From: Chrysomallon squamiferum
Taxonomy: Eukaryota > Mollusca > Gastropoda > Neomphalida > Peltospiridae
Assembly (NCBI GenBank): GCA_012295275.1
Contig: CM022665.1
Span: 15,875,476 to 15,939,475 of the forward strand
Direction: 5' to 3'
Length of the DNA: 64,000 bases
Below are positions 35,321 through 48,626 of the stretch, piece after piece; the stretch's first letter is position 1; every line of letters begins with the position of its first letter. The position numbers and the translations under genes are program-made. The notes under the pieces are model-generated. The model did no database searches. It had not been told where the DNA came from and saw only the letters and a list, made by a program, of their open reading frames with translations.

Positions 35321-35780
35321 TCATATTACCATAGCCCATGTGTTACCTTTATTATTATTTTTTGTTTTTTGTTTGTTTGTTCCTACACAATTAACCTAAC
35401 GGTAAATAGTCGACAATGGAAAGTGGTTAAACACGATTCAATTATTTTTGTGAAAATTAAATACTGATAAAGAAAACAATTATTTAAAATGATAATGGTG
35501 ACAGTGACGCTAAGGTTTTTAACACTAGATTCATTTTTAATGATAATTAAAAATTGCGGGCAGTAAAATCACGTTTTACAGGACTCGAAATGTAAGAAGG
35601 TTAATTTTTTGCTTCACAACACGCAAACATTACGTATATGATTTTGTTTTGTGCGTGTTTTTCTCTATTGTGGCTCACACGTGTTCAGTGAATGGTGTAT
35701 TTGTTTCATTATGCTTGAGCCGAACTTAACTAAAAGGAGACCAGATTTGAGATTTGATAATGATGATTATAATAATTTAT
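35321..35780. other. Low-copy AT-rich DNA
   Basis: No frame or motif of note. Confidence 0.6.
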
Positions 35781-35789
35781 ATTTAATAA

Positions 35790-35950
35790 CAGTAACAGCA
35801 ACAACATCAACAACAACAACAATAATAACAGTAGTAGTAGTAATAATAATAATAATTACTACTAACACTGCTGTTGGTATTACTACCATTGCTATGGTTA
35901 TTAGTGATGCTTATTAATAATAATAATAATGATGATGATGATGATGATGA
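35790..35950. repeat. AAC/AAT/TAG/GAT trinucleotide cloud
   Basis: CAACAA, AAT, TAG words to 35855, then AAT and GAT repeats 35913-35949. Confidence 0.94.
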
Positions 35951-36819
35951 AAGAAACTGTTTAAGAAAGATTTATTAAATTATAATATAATTTTTGTTTT
36001 CTCACTTTATATAATATTATTCGAAAATAGTATTTTATTTCCGAAAGGACCTCATATTATAAAGTGGATGTAAAAATAGACGTCGGAAACCCTCTCCAAG
36101 GCAAACCCAGTACCACAACCCCCACCAAAAACAACAAAAACAACAAAAACAACAACAAAAAGCCCCCACATACTGTCACTGAGGTAATAAGCAATTAATG
36201 AGTGCTGGGGAGTAGATAGATCGTAATTACAATGTCCCGCAATGTAGAATTAATTTCAAGACTATTAACTGCATGCAGATATTTGAAAGACAAAACCGAA
36301 TTTGTCTTAACAAATTTTTTTTTTTAATATGAAGCATTAGAATAGCCAAAATAATTAATCTCAATTACTCTAAGTACAATGAATTACTTTGTATACACAT
36401 GATATTTAGACAAGAAAAATACTTATTCTAAAAACTTTTCCGTGTAATAATAATAATATTTTTATTTTTATAAATGATGGTGAAGATCATTTTCTACTGA
36501 AAAACAACAACACTACATGCGTTTATTCAGTATAATATAAAACATTTTAAAACAAATATTATAATTCAATATAAACGTTTTTGTTTCAGTAAATAACATT
36601 ATTTAAATCACGTATGCCTTGTCATTCATAGAGAATATTTTCCCCAGTGACTGTATTCATAGCTGGTCTTTTATATATACAATTTATTTACTTCTTGTCA
36701 AATAATTGTGCACATTTATGTTCTGGTAAGTAGGTTTGTACGTTTTATATATTTTATATATGTTTTATGTATGCATGCATGCGTGCATTAAAGTATATAT
36801 GTATGTATATACAAATTAA
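35951..36819. other. Low-copy AT-rich DNA
   Basis: CAA words near 36120-36160. The segment 36180-36290 has several homeodomain-like taatta/caattaatg words but no gene. Confidence 0.5.
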
Positions 36820-36920
36820 TAATAGTATATACATATGTGTGTGTGTGTGTATGTATAAACACATACACACATATATTTATCTGTGTGTATCCATATACAC
36901 ATACACACACACGCACACGC
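36820..36920. repeat. Foldback of (TG)/(TA) and (CA)
   Basis: catatgtgtgtgtgtgtg...tatgt at 36831-36854 is followed within a few bases by its complement acacatacacacatatat, then more CA repeats. Confidence 0.85.
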
Positions 36921-37426
36921 CGTCTTAACGCCAACCTGTCTATGTTTATTATATGTAAAAAATAACAACAATCACAAAGAGAAAAAATTATTTAAAAAAA
37001 AACCCCAGAAAATAAAATAAAAAAGTTATATCTTTTGTCATAATACATTTTATCATAGCTGTCTATTAAGTCTGATTTAAACGTCGTCTGTTAATAAATT
37101 TATTTTTAATTTTTTTGTGAAACGAGGAGTATAACGAACTTATGTTTATTTTATTTTGACCAAGAGAAGAGTACTTACATTTATTTTATTTTACGAAATA
37201 AACAGAACTTGTACTTTCGGTGTGTAGCTGGTGACTGTTAGATTCCGTGTTGATCTGTCTGGTGTAGTTAAACTAACTCAGACTCGTCATGGCAAGTAAC
37301 AGGTTGAGTCTGTTTTTTGTAGAAACACGATTTCCATCTTCACGTTTAGGCTCTGACTGTAATAGCGACACATTTTGACATTTAAACACACGCGTCAAGT
37401 CAAAGTGTTCTTACAAGTCACATTTG
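36921..37426. other. Low-copy DNA
   Basis: Last part (37330-37426) is probably an eroded outer copy of the following tandem repeat (gacattttgacatttaa). Confidence 0.5.
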
Positions 37427-37752
37427 GAGATTTTCGCTTTTAACTTTCAACGTCTGAAGACGTTTTCCTTCTGTTTTCAGTAGAACGACATTAAGACTTT
37501 TTCGACGTTCAAATGTTTCATGAAATCACCTCCAGACATTTTCGCATTTAACATTCAAATGTCTGAAAATGTTTTCCTTCTGCCTTTTCCGTAAGACTTT
37601 TTTTTACGTCTAAATATTTCATGAATTCAGTTATAGATATTTTTGGTTTTGTCTTTCAAATTCTGAAGACATTTTTTTTTTTTTTTTCTCTTCGTAATTG
37701 GTAGAATTACGGTAATTTTTTTGACGTCTGAATATTTCATGAACCGAATTTA
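37427..37752. repeat. ~108-bp tandem repeat, three copies
   Basis: Copies 37427-37534 (108), 37535-37635 (101) and 37636-37752 (117). Each has gaNattttcgcattt, then a tttcaaNgtctgaagac block, then ttttccttctg, and ends with acgtctaaatatttcatgaa. Partial copies extend on both sides. No long frame. Divergence between units is perhaps a quarter of positions, so it is an old local duplication. Confidence 0.8.
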
Positions 37753-38727
37753 GACTCTGCTCATCATGTAATTTTATTTGAAAACGTAAATAATTGTCAA
37801 GCTATTGCTATAGGAGATCAATAGATTCGTCATTAAATTTTTTAACGAAATAACATTTAGATTCTTTTGTTCAAATATTTAGTAAGTTTCGCATTTGCCT
37901 TTTCTATGTCCATTGACTTGTTTAGGCATTAACAGAATTCAAGAAATAACATTAACACTGCTTTACTGGTCAGATATCAAATTTAGTTATTTGACTTTTG
38001 TCATAATTCTATTTTGTCGCTAAAAAGTTCTCTTTATTACTACTTAATTTATGTGTAGATTAATTTGTAAATCTAACATCATCATGCAGATGTCTGTTTA
38101 GGTGCAAAATTTGAAACTTAACATACAATTCAGGAATATAAAAAGTAATTTTTTTATTTTTATTTTTAACCGCGTCTAGTTAAACATTGCAATTGTCCTG
38201 GGCTGGCTTGACTGTTTTTTGTTTTGTTTGTCCTTTTGTATCTCTGTATTAGTTTTTGTGTTGAGAATCTAATTATTTTTATCATTAACTGTCTGTCTGT
38301 CAGTTTGTCCTTTTCTCTGTCTGTCGGTGATAGCTTTTGTCTTCAACATCTACTTCTTCTTGTACTATCAGATAGCTAAAGTTGATTAGCATCTTTCAGA
38401 ATAATAACCCAGTTTGATGTTATCATACTTATCCCTCTATCGTAAATACACTGCACTGCGGATTAGCGCTTACTTTTCACTCCCACTGTTTTCAGAAAAC
38501 ACCAGTAACTTTCTGTAAAATGTATCAAACTGATACCTATCTGTTATTTATCCAGGGATAATAGGTATTTTTTCTAATGTCAAAACTGAATAAGGAACTC
38601 ATTAACAGTTATCATCAGAAAGAGCCTCTTGTTTATTTTTTTATAGTCACTTTTCTTTCTAAGCTTTGGCGGCAAATAATCAAAAGCCGTCTGCCGCACC
38701 GGGGTTCTTGCCGTCTGCCGAGAGGGG
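37753..38727. other. Low-copy AT-rich DNA
   Basis: Further eroded tandem-repeat scraps may reach about 37900. CTGT words occur near 38290-38320. No gene. The end (ccgtctgccg repeated at 38685 and 38710, then poly(A)) resembles a retroposon 3' end. Confidence 0.5.

Positions 38728-38759
<32 letters not shown>
38728..38759. repeat. Poly(A)32 tract
   Basis: Pure A-run after gagaggggg-like sequence. Likely retroposon tail. Confidence 0.97.
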
Positions 38760-38761
<2 letters not shown>

Positions 38762-39440
38762 AGTCAGATACATATCTAGATGGGATATAGACATAATACT
38801 GTTGCTGTCAGTTAAAGTTTTTCTTCTGTAAGTAATAAAGTGATATATCTCGAGATAGGCCGTTTATCTGATGATTATCGGGAAACATTTCATGTCCACA
38901 TCGCGTGGCTGAAAGGAACTCAACGTCGGGGTCCGACGCCAGCTTTGCTTCAGCGACATTATCATTTCCAACTTGTTAATCGAGACAAATTTGATGCTTA
39001 TTGGTTCTACGTGCAGTCGACGCGATCACCCATCTAAATGGATTCTAATCCAGCTTTTCTCGAAAGGAGCGCGAAGTCGACGATCCCGAAGATTTAAGGC
39101 AAAAATTGACCACAAATTGGCTACAAAGTCGTACACGGTCCTTCTGTAGTAATTTGTCACCAACTTTTAACGGGAGGTGATAATTGCGTTCTCGAAAACT
39201 TGTCTTGTTGAAAAATATAATCTCTGATGAACATTTAAGGGTCACTGGCTGGCCATGCTTCTGTTTTTTTCTTTCTTTATCTTTTTCTTCAGCCAAGATA
39301 GAAACTGACCGCCTGAGGCCATGATCATTACGTGTGGATGGCCATCATAGTCGTGATGGTTTTGTAAACATGGGTGGTGAATGGACTGAGGGTATGATCA
39401 TAGCGTTGTGTGAAGTCTCTCCGGGGCAAGCAGATTTAGA
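38760..39440. other. Low-copy, GC-balanced island
   Basis: Repeat-poor with many CpGs. Frames at 38840-39037 (+) and 39045-39296 (-) both begin at non-ATG codons and have no recognised domain. Could be exon fragments or conserved non-coding DNA. Confidence 0.3.
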
Positions 39441-39846
39441 AGGAAAAAAAAAAGAAAGGAGGTCTTTTTGGCTTTAATTTAACATACATGACAATTATAG
39501 CCACGTTAAGTAAGGAATCTTACAAACATGTCACTTATTTAGTGCCGCACGGAATGTGTAGAATTCCGTGTTTAACGTAAAACATGCTTAATACGGTGTT
39601 CTGGAAAAAATGCATGTATTATGTGATATATATGCTTGTTTGTATGGGAAATGATTTGTTTCTGGCTGTTTGTTTGTTTATTCATTTACTTATATGTGTA
39701 TGTATAAATGTATGTTTGTACGTACGTTACAGGTGTGTTTGTATATATTTACGCTATATATTTATATATGTATCTGTATGTATAATTATATCTGAGTTTA
39801 TGTGTGTGTGAATACATAAAGATACATAGATATAATTGTCTTCATT
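39441..39846. other. AT-rich DNA with TGTA/TATG words
   Basis: Degenerate TG/TA words 39670-39810. No gene. Confidence 0.7.
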
Positions 39847-39866
39847 AAAAAAAAAAAAAAAAAAAA
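39847..39866. repeat. Poly(A) tract
   Basis: A-run of about 20, followed by A-rich DNA to 39980. Confidence 0.95.
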
Positions 39867-39979
39867 TTTAATAGAGGACATAACATTATAAAACCTAAAG
39901 TACTACTTCAGAGATGATAACAAGGAAATAAAAAAAAAATTATTTAAAAAATAAAAAAATAAAAAAATTAATTAAAATT

Positions 39980-40480
39980 CCAGGTCGACACTTAATACCT
40001 ATTCAAGCACTAACTGTCAAGTCGGTTCCCACTAACACAAACCACTTATGATGATATTTTCACAAAACTTTTGCAGGTGTCCCTCAATTGTAATAACACC
40101 TCGCCACACATCTACTCAACTCTATAGCCGGTGCCAAATTACAGGACCCACTGCCAACACCGCGATCCATTGGTCACCGTCCTTCTAACCGCCACTTAAC
40201 CCGAGCCGGACAATAACAAATTAGGGCTATCCTTCAGTAAGTTACCGAAAGTAAGCGCTCAACAAGCCGCAATGCTACATGTCACGCCCCAGGCAAGAGG
40301 CTGTTTTGTCATTTGATTTGAGAAGAGACAAAACTGGCCCTATTATCTTCGTCACGTTGTGTGTGATTGGTCGATCACAGGGAGAAGTCTTTAATAAAGG
40401 TGCGATCATGTGGAAACGATTTTATTTAACGTGTATGTGGGCGGTAATGTTCTTCGTGTTATATAAATGTATGTGTGTGT
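39980..40480. other. Low-copy island with inverted CCAAT box
   Basis: C/A-rich then GC-balanced sequence. gtgattggtcg near 40362 contains an inverted CCAAT box. An ATG frame at 40279-40500 (73 codons) ends in TG-repeat translation and has no domain. Confidence 0.35.
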
Positions 40481-42290
<1,810 letters not shown>

Positions 42291-42490
42291 AGTCCATCGA
42301 GTGGGAGAGAAAATGAGGGAATGTGAAAAAGAGTCGGAATGAAAGAGAGAGAGAAAGAAAGAAAGAGAGATAGATGAATAAATACAAAGACAGTAGACAA
42401 ACAGATAAATAGATACACAGGCAGACAGATTGTTAAATAGACAAGCAAATGTAGATAGTAACAGACAGATGGATGAAAAAAAGAGAAAAT
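42291..42490. repeat. Purine-rich GA/GAAA/GATA degenerate tract
   Basis: GAGA, GAAAG and CAGA/GATA words without a pure run longer than about 15 bp. Confidence 0.8.
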
Positions 42491-43418
42491 TATTTATCTG
42501 TGTTTTTTAACTTAGTGAATTATAAGAAACATTACTTTTTTTTTTTTTTTGTATTTGTTTTAAAATACATAAATATCGAAATGTATTTATTCTTGACATT
42601 TTTTGTAAAAAGTCTACTATGTTCCGTTTATCCATTTCTTTCACAGTATACTATTCTCGTTTAATGATTTATATATTTGTTTCTGTTTAGTTGTAGTAAT
42701 AGCAGAAATTACGATGATGATTATTACGATGATAACAATTAAAAACAACAACAACAACAACCATAATAATAATAATATTAAAAGGAACTGCAGAAGATGA
42801 GTAAAAAGAAGAAATTGTAGCCAGCGAAAGAAAAGACAGACGACTTCAGCATTTGTATATTTATCACACGGCAAATCCTACATTAAATTCCTTACGACCT
42901 ACGTGTATATTTACATACAGATATTATAACTATTTAACTGTGAAAATAGGTTCTTTGTGGTTCGTTACAAGGAGTCACGATTCAGGAACAGGTGCTGGTT
43001 GTGATGGCGATAAAAGAGAAATGTTTAAAAACCAACGCCTTAAAGACTTCCCCGAGCTTATTAAATGAGATATTTGCTTTGCGACGTGACTTCGTCTTAC
43101 CAATAGACTCCGTTTTGTAAGGCAAGATTTTATAGTTTATTATATGAAAACAGTGGCGTATTTTATTCCTTATTATACGAGGACAGTTGGGTATGAACTG
43201 TTAAATGTATCAGAGACTCGCCACAATGTTTCACTGAAAAACACCTGTAGTTTGAAATAAAAAATAAAAAAAGAAGAAAAGAATAATCTTTAGAAATGTC
43301 AGTGTTTCGTCTGCTGGTCGATAATGAAGTCTTTGCTGCAAATAAACAGAAAATTATTATTTTTTTTTTTTTGAATTTCTTATATTCAGTTTCGTTTATT
43401 ACATATAATTATTTAGTA
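42491..43418. other. Low-copy AT-rich DNA
   Basis: AAC/AAT words 42740-42780. 42840-43230 repeat-poor, without a recognised gene. Confidence 0.6.
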
Positions 43419-43480
43419 TGTGTGTGTGTGTGTGTGTGTGTGCGTGCGTGTATTTGTATGAAAGAGAGAGAGATGAAAGA
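43419..43480. repeat. (TG)n then GA-rich
   Basis: TG 43419-43442, gcgtgcgtg, then GAGA words. Confidence 0.95.
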
Positions 43481-43680
43481 GAGAAAAGACAGACTTAGAG
43501 ATGACTAAATAAATAAATGGGAATAAAATAATAAACAAATGAATGAAATACTGAAAGAAAGAATAGAGAATGGAGGTATGAAAAGATGAACAAGAAAATA
43601 AACAAATGAATGAAAAAATAAACAAATAAACAGGTATTAAAAAATCAAATTATATTTCAATAACAAGCCACTCAACTGTT
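43481..43680. other. A-rich AAAT/GAAT words
   Basis: Degenerate A-rich sequence. No gene. Confidence 0.8.
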
Positions 43681-44220
43681 TATATTATCAAGCAATAGTT
43701 CGGAGCAAAGCTGAAGTCTTTATAATTATAATTACAGGCCGAGTTTTGAATTTAACACTTTCGCGGCTGACTATTATAGAATAATTTGACAGAAGTGTTT
43801 TACCCGGCCACAATATTGAATGTCTTTGAATGACATCGACGTCAGTTAAGATATAATTAAATTGAAAGAACTCAATCTCCAGTAATTGATTCCAGGGGGA
43901 GTGAAACAGATGCCGGCTCTTGATTGAAGAAAAGGCACAAAGGGGCGTCACTCTAACCTAGAGGAAAAGGAGTCAAGGGGCGGCGCTGCACGCTAAAGCA
44001 CAGGAACACGATATACGACTTGCGAAGGAGCTATTATCGTCTTCTGTCTACGAGACGGGTTGTGGCTTACGGCATCATGGTTGTAGCTTGTAGTGTGAAG
44101 CAAAAGTCTGACAGCTTGAGAGTTAAGTCTTCAATTTTGAGGATCCATGGTTGATGTCCTTGACACAAATTAAAGACAGCGTTTCAAATTTAATCTGATT
44201 TTGACGTGAATGGAAGTCAA
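43681..44220. other. Low-copy island
   Basis: Over 500 bp without microsatellites, CpG-containing, with homeodomain-like taattgattcc near 43882 and gacgtc near 43839. A minus frame (43688-43951, 87 codons) has no known domain. Confidence 0.35.
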
Positions 44221-44225
44221 ATCAT

Positions 44226-44332
44226 TTTTTTTTTTTTTTTTTTTGATATATACATTTTTTCAATTTAGAAATAAAAACATTTGAACCGTGTCATTGCAGA
44301 TACTTGTATTTTAGAACAGGTGGTTTTATTCG

Positions 44333-44373
<41 letters not shown>

Positions 44374-44376
44374 TAT
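44226..44376. repeat. Poly(T) 44226-44245 and (TA)(CA) 44334-44373
   Basis: T-run, spacer, then TA and CA dinucleotide repeats. Confidence 0.95.
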
Positions 44377-44542
44377 ATTGATATATTGATCTACTGATAT
44401 ATAGAAACACAGAAGATACGAAAGGTGGGTGTTGAACGTTTAACTGTAAACGAAAAGATGTTTGTCTAATTAAATAATATACTATTTCATTTGGTAAGTC
44501 ATGTGCTTTGCAAAGGTGTGACAAATAGAAGGAGATAATTTA

Positions 44543-44632
44543 AAATCTTGCTGAGTAATTTTTGAAGTTCCGGGTCCAAACAGTTTAATGACGACAAAAA
44601 GTTTAATGTTCAGTTTATCCATTATCTTTCTT
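44543..44632 (+). repeat. Dispersed repeat, copy 1
   Basis: Aligns with the complement of 49345-49427 over about 85 bp. Shared exact words include agttccgggtccaaaca and gacgacaaaaagtttaatg, with cagtttatcc next. One copy has an insertion in the middle (cagtttaatgacgac versus catgactgacgac). Both copies end in TTTC/T-rich DNA. Family unknown; probably a retroposon fragment. Confidence 0.8.
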
Positions 44633-44751
44633 TTATTTCTTTTATTTTTTTTTTTTTCATTTTTTTTTTATATTTCATTTCTGGATTTTACTTTTCTTTT
44701 ATTAGTTAATTACTTTTTTTTAATATTCTTTTAAAATAAAATGTCTGGATG

Positions 44752-44832
44752 GATGGAGAGATAGATAGACAGAGAGAAACAAATATATATGTATACACAA
44801 ACACACATACACACACATATATATATATATGC

Positions 44833-44879
<47 letters not shown>

Positions 44880-44905
44880 CAGAGAGACAGAGAGAGAGAC
44901 AGAGC
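44752..44905. repeat. GATA/CA/TA then (GA)n microsatellites
   Basis: GATA words, CA words, TA 44817-44830, then (GA) 44836-44905 with CAGA interruptions. Confidence 0.97.
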
Positions 44906-45194
44906 AGAGACAGAGATCATGACGACGATGTCAAAACAAATACTGCCAAATACGAAGGTTTAACGTCATCGTGGTGATTATGAATTTATAATTGTAATCC
45001 AATAGCTACTGATATGAAAATCGTAATACTAATAACCTAATAACAAGTGAAAACTGACATATCCTGTGAAGAAAACCAACACACTGTCGACAGCAAACAT
45101 GATCCCAACACTCTACACCATTCTTTCTGTGCCCCGCATCTCCTCACCATTAGATTACTGTCACACCAACAACTGCATCATTTTCTTCTTCTAG
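44906..45194. other. Low-copy DNA ending in pyrimidine tract
   Basis: Repeat-poor. The last bases (attttcttcttctag) form a strong splice-acceptor-like signal for the frame that follows. Confidence 0.35.
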
Positions 45195-45477
45195 TATGAC
45201 ACTGCAAAACAACTCAACCCAAGCTTTCACTCTAACGAACATCGGCGACACTTTGGATTCAGAAACATCTATAGAGAAAGACTCGTTTTGTGAGATGTCC
45301 AAACAGAAGCACTTGAAGACTCGGATGCTTCAAAAGATACCTAATCCACATCAACTTTTCCCCAGGCCACATTTAAAAAAAAAAAGAAAAAAAAAAAGTG
45401 TCTCTTCTCAAATTTATGAAGTCCCAGCACCCATGTCTTTTGATTATTTTACCGAAAAGAAACTTTCTTTTTTGTGA
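45195..45477 (+). CDS. Candidate coding exon, unknown protein
   Basis: An acceptor-like signal (ttttcttcttctag, AG at 45193-45194) abuts an ATG frame (45196-45477) of 93 codons. Its predicted residues are mixed and not microsatellite-derived (contains TLTNIGDTLDSETSIEKDSF), followed by a Lys-rich block encoded by A-runs near 45375-45400. Donor-like GTGAGA sites lie near 45289 and at the end of the frame (45473). I recognise no family. The A-runs are unusual in an exon, so coding may stop before them or the frame may be chance. Confidence 0.25.
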
Positions 45478-45990
45478 GATAACCTCTTGAATACGAATAA
45501 GCTTACTTGAGATGGAGAAAGAGGATATTTTTTTTGTCCTTTCATGGGAAAAAAATCCTTCTCTTGAACGATTGTTGTGAACTGCAAACGTGAAGAAAAA
45601 AAGATAAAAGAAAAGAAAATCTTGAATATCATCGTTATATATTGTCTTCGAGTGGAATTTGTCGTTTAAAACTATTTTTTAATGACGGGGAAAACAATAT
45701 AAGCAAGTGGTTTTTTTTTCTATAAGCCGTTACTATTATTATATTTATTTTTCAAAAAACGATTACGCATGCACGTGAGTATTGTAATGAGAGCATTTGC
45801 AGGTCAGAAATGTGTTTAACAATTATCTGTAGGACTAGAAATCATTGTAAGCTACGAAGGATTATTATCCCGGCCACCCAAGCAAGATACTGGATCATTC
45901 AGTTGCGGGGCGGGGTGGGGGGCAGATAGTTTAGTCAAGAGCTTTTGATCCCAAGAATAATCAAAAACTGTTAGTTGGAATTACAGTTTG
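45478..45990. other. Low-copy DNA with G-rich patch
   Basis: Contains a gcggggcggggtggggggc patch at 45906-45923 (KLF/SP-type site or G-quadruplex candidate). No gene. Confidence 0.5.
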
Positions 45991-46014
45991 AATTATTTAT
46001 ATACGTATATAAAA

Positions 46015-46083
46015 CGATGATGTTGATGACGATGATAATAAAATGAAAATAACAACACGAATACCACCACCACCACCACCACC

Positions 46084-46118
<35 letters not shown>

Positions 46119-46400
46119 TAATAATAGTAATGATAGCAGTACTAGTAGGAGTAATAGCAGTAGTAGTAATAATAATTAGTAGTATTATTAGCAGCAGCAT
46201 TATTATTATTATTAGCATTAGTATTTGTGGTAGTAGTAGTAGTTTTAGTAGTGTTAGTACCAATACTAGTAACAGCAGTGATAATGATTATGTTGTTAAT
46301 ACTACTAATGACAATAATAATAATGATGGAGTTTGTTGTTGTGCTAGTAGCAGAAGATGTTGTAGTTGTAATAGAATAACAGTAGGTTTCCTAATAATAT
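46015..46400. repeat. (CCA)13 within 380-bp period-3 cloud
   Basis: GAT words, then pure CCA from about 46060 to 46098, then AAC/AAT, then TAG/AGC/TTA words to 46400. The 3-bp register is kept throughout, so + reads poly-Pro/Thr/Ile/Ser for 119 codons and - reads poly-Gly/Val/Leu. Not coding. Confidence 0.95.
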
Positions 46401-46745
46401 GACATTTAGATTAATGATGTTATAAAAGGCGTAGGCGTCGATCAAATTACCCTAACAGAAACGTTTTGTTTCTGTTTATTGTCGTCGTCGATGCTGCTGC
46501 TGCTACTATTATTGCAGCTGTTACTGCTGCTGTCGTTCTTGCTAACTTTATATTACTACAACATAGAATATCTGCACGCATTTAAGATAAAATTATCCAA
46601 CCCTATCTCGGCTCTTTTCTGCCATAATTATTATGTTGGGAGAAGATTTACGGCTACAGGAATAAATTTACAAAGCGTGCAGTACAGTTCTTTGCCTAAC
46701 TCCATAAAGTGAAAACATTCACTAACACAGCATGTACATCTGATC
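46401..46745. other. Low-copy DNA with CTG words
   Basis: CTG/CTA/TTA words 46490-46540 (poly-Leu translation), otherwise repeat-poor. Confidence 0.6.
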
Positions 46746-46750
46746 ACACA

Positions 46751-46770
46751 AAAAAAAAAAAAAAAAAAAC
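46751..46770. repeat. Poly(A) tract
   Basis: A-run of about 20. Confidence 0.95.
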
Positions 46771-47140
46771 TGCATTGCAGGAGATCGTATTTGAAGGTAT
46801 TAGCTACGTTGAAACGTGAGTGGGGTTTTTAATGCGAAAACCACTGACTGGTTGATGTGTTTCTTCTGCAAGCTTTGTCAAAAGTTATTGTTCGTTTTTC
46901 GAATCGTCAAACGTGTTGCCAGCCTAACAGACAACGTTATAAACCGTTATACGCGGCTGAAGAGCAGCGAAATGGGCCGTTTTGTTTCAAAACGTCCCAA
47001 ACAGTATGTTACCCGCGTTTCAAAGCCGGGCGCTGCGTGCTGTCCCAGATGTTACACCTGCGTTTTCTGTACGCAATTATCTCCGTCGGTGTTGCTGGAT
47101 AATTGTTAAATGTGCTCTGAGCAAATTTGGAATCGTCATT
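46771..47140. other. Low-copy, CpG-containing island
   Basis: About 350 bp with exon-like composition. Two overlapping + frames (46816-47109, non-ATG; 46857-47102) carry Cys-rich ends but no recognisable zinc-finger spacing. Not called as a gene. Confidence 0.35.
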
Positions 47141-47362
47141 ATCTGTTGATGATGATGATAGGGAAGCTGACGACAGAGTTCGATGAATCCTTAATCAGTT
47201 AGCAGTATTAATAACAATATCACAATAAAAATAATCATTTTAAAATAATATTTCATGTACTATAAAATAACGTATAACACAACGTATCCTGTGAACGCTT
47301 GTTTTGGTCACAGACTTTCCGGACTAATAAGAATACTACATATACATATATTTACTTGGTTA
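47141..47362. other. AT-rich DNA
   Basis: GAT words near 47150. No gene. Confidence 0.6.
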
Positions 47363-47367
47363 CTCTA

Positions 47368-47403
<36 letters not shown>

Positions 47404-47437
47404 TCTATATATCTATATATCTATCTATGTATCTATG

Positions 47438-47490
<53 letters not shown>

Positions 47491-47536
47491 GTGTGTCTGT
47501 GTGTGTGTGTCTGTCTGTCTGTCTGTCTATCTAAAT
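47363..47536. repeat. (CTAT)n/(CTGT)n tetranucleotide array
   Basis: CTGT, then CTAT with TATA interruptions, then CTGT/TG. Confidence 0.98.
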
Positions 47537-47559
47537 ATATAATGTGTAAAAATTAAGTA

Positions 47560-47955
47560 AAAAAAAAAATATGATAGAGAAAGGAAAAGCGACAATAAAG
47601 AATGAAAGAAACGATAAAAAGGAAGAAAGAGTGGAAATTAAAGAAAGAAATTATAATGGTAACAATGATGATAATAATAATGATTAACCTAATGATGATA
47701 TTAATGATGATGGTATGACGAAGATGATATTAATAATAATGATGATGATGATGATAATAATAATAATGATGACGCCGATCATGATAGTAATGATAATGAA
47801 AATAATACTAATAATGATGATGGTATTAATAATGATAATGATAATAATAATAAACGATACTCATGATGATGATGATGATAGCCAAAATAGTAAAGATGAT
47901 GGCGATGATGATAAATTGCCAGCTGAAAAAAACAACAAACCAAAAAAAAAAAAAA
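47560..47955. repeat. GAAA words then GAT/AAT cloud and poly(A)
   Basis: A/G-rich to 47655, GAT/AAT mixture 47660-47915, A-run 47942-47958. Confidence 0.92.
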
Positions 47956-47959
47956 AAAC

Positions 47960-48365
47960 CGAAGCGCTGATAGACGACACGCTGCTTGAGCGTGATACAT
48001 CGCTACCTTGCAGTCTCTTGTTATGAAACTGGATATACACACAAACAAAGCGTTCATATATCAGCATATGTTGACTGTAAACCTGCGGTGAAAGTCATCG
48101 AGCCCCACACCTCGGGTGTACAATAACCTACGTCTGGCCGGGAAATCTGTTATCATTCAGTGTTTGTTAATACGTGAACATTACTCCTTTAACACAGTGG
48201 ATGTCGGGATGTCACGTTCAGTGGAGCTGGTAAAATAACGACAAACCACACAGCACTGATCATAAAATTGTGGTGTCGTGTGAACGCATGACGAAAAAAA
48301 AAAAAATCAAAGATGGCTGGGGGTTCGGGATGTTAGAATTTATCTTACTGCTCTGTCTGTTGTGA
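47960..48365. other. Low-copy island
   Basis: Repeat-poor and CpG-containing to 48290. No frame or motif recognised. Confidence 0.45.
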
Positions 48366-48583
48366 TAACAGTAACTACAACTGCTACAAGTTCTACCACG
48401 TCTGTGACCACAACAGCCACTATTGCAACTTCCATGTTACTATTACTACTATTACTCGCTGTCTATTACCACTGCTACTGCTACTGCTACTACTATTGCT
48501 GCTATCACCACTGCTACTAATACTACCGTCACTGTTGAACGTCTTGTGCTTCACTTACTATTACTACCACTACTTCCACATTG

Positions 48584-48626
<43 letters not shown>

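Noticed and set aside
36720-36735. GTAAGT donors at 36726, 40242, 53546 and elsewhere
   Set aside because: GTAAGT is frequent in AT-rich DNA. None of these follows an open frame with other support.
43815-43835. 13-bp word attgaatgtcttt shared with about 54987
   Set aside because: Matches of this length are expected by chance many times in 64 kb; flanks do not align.
46816-47109. Cys-rich + frame resembling a zinc finger
   Set aside because: Cys and His spacing fits no zinc-binding pattern I know, and the frame starts at GTG.
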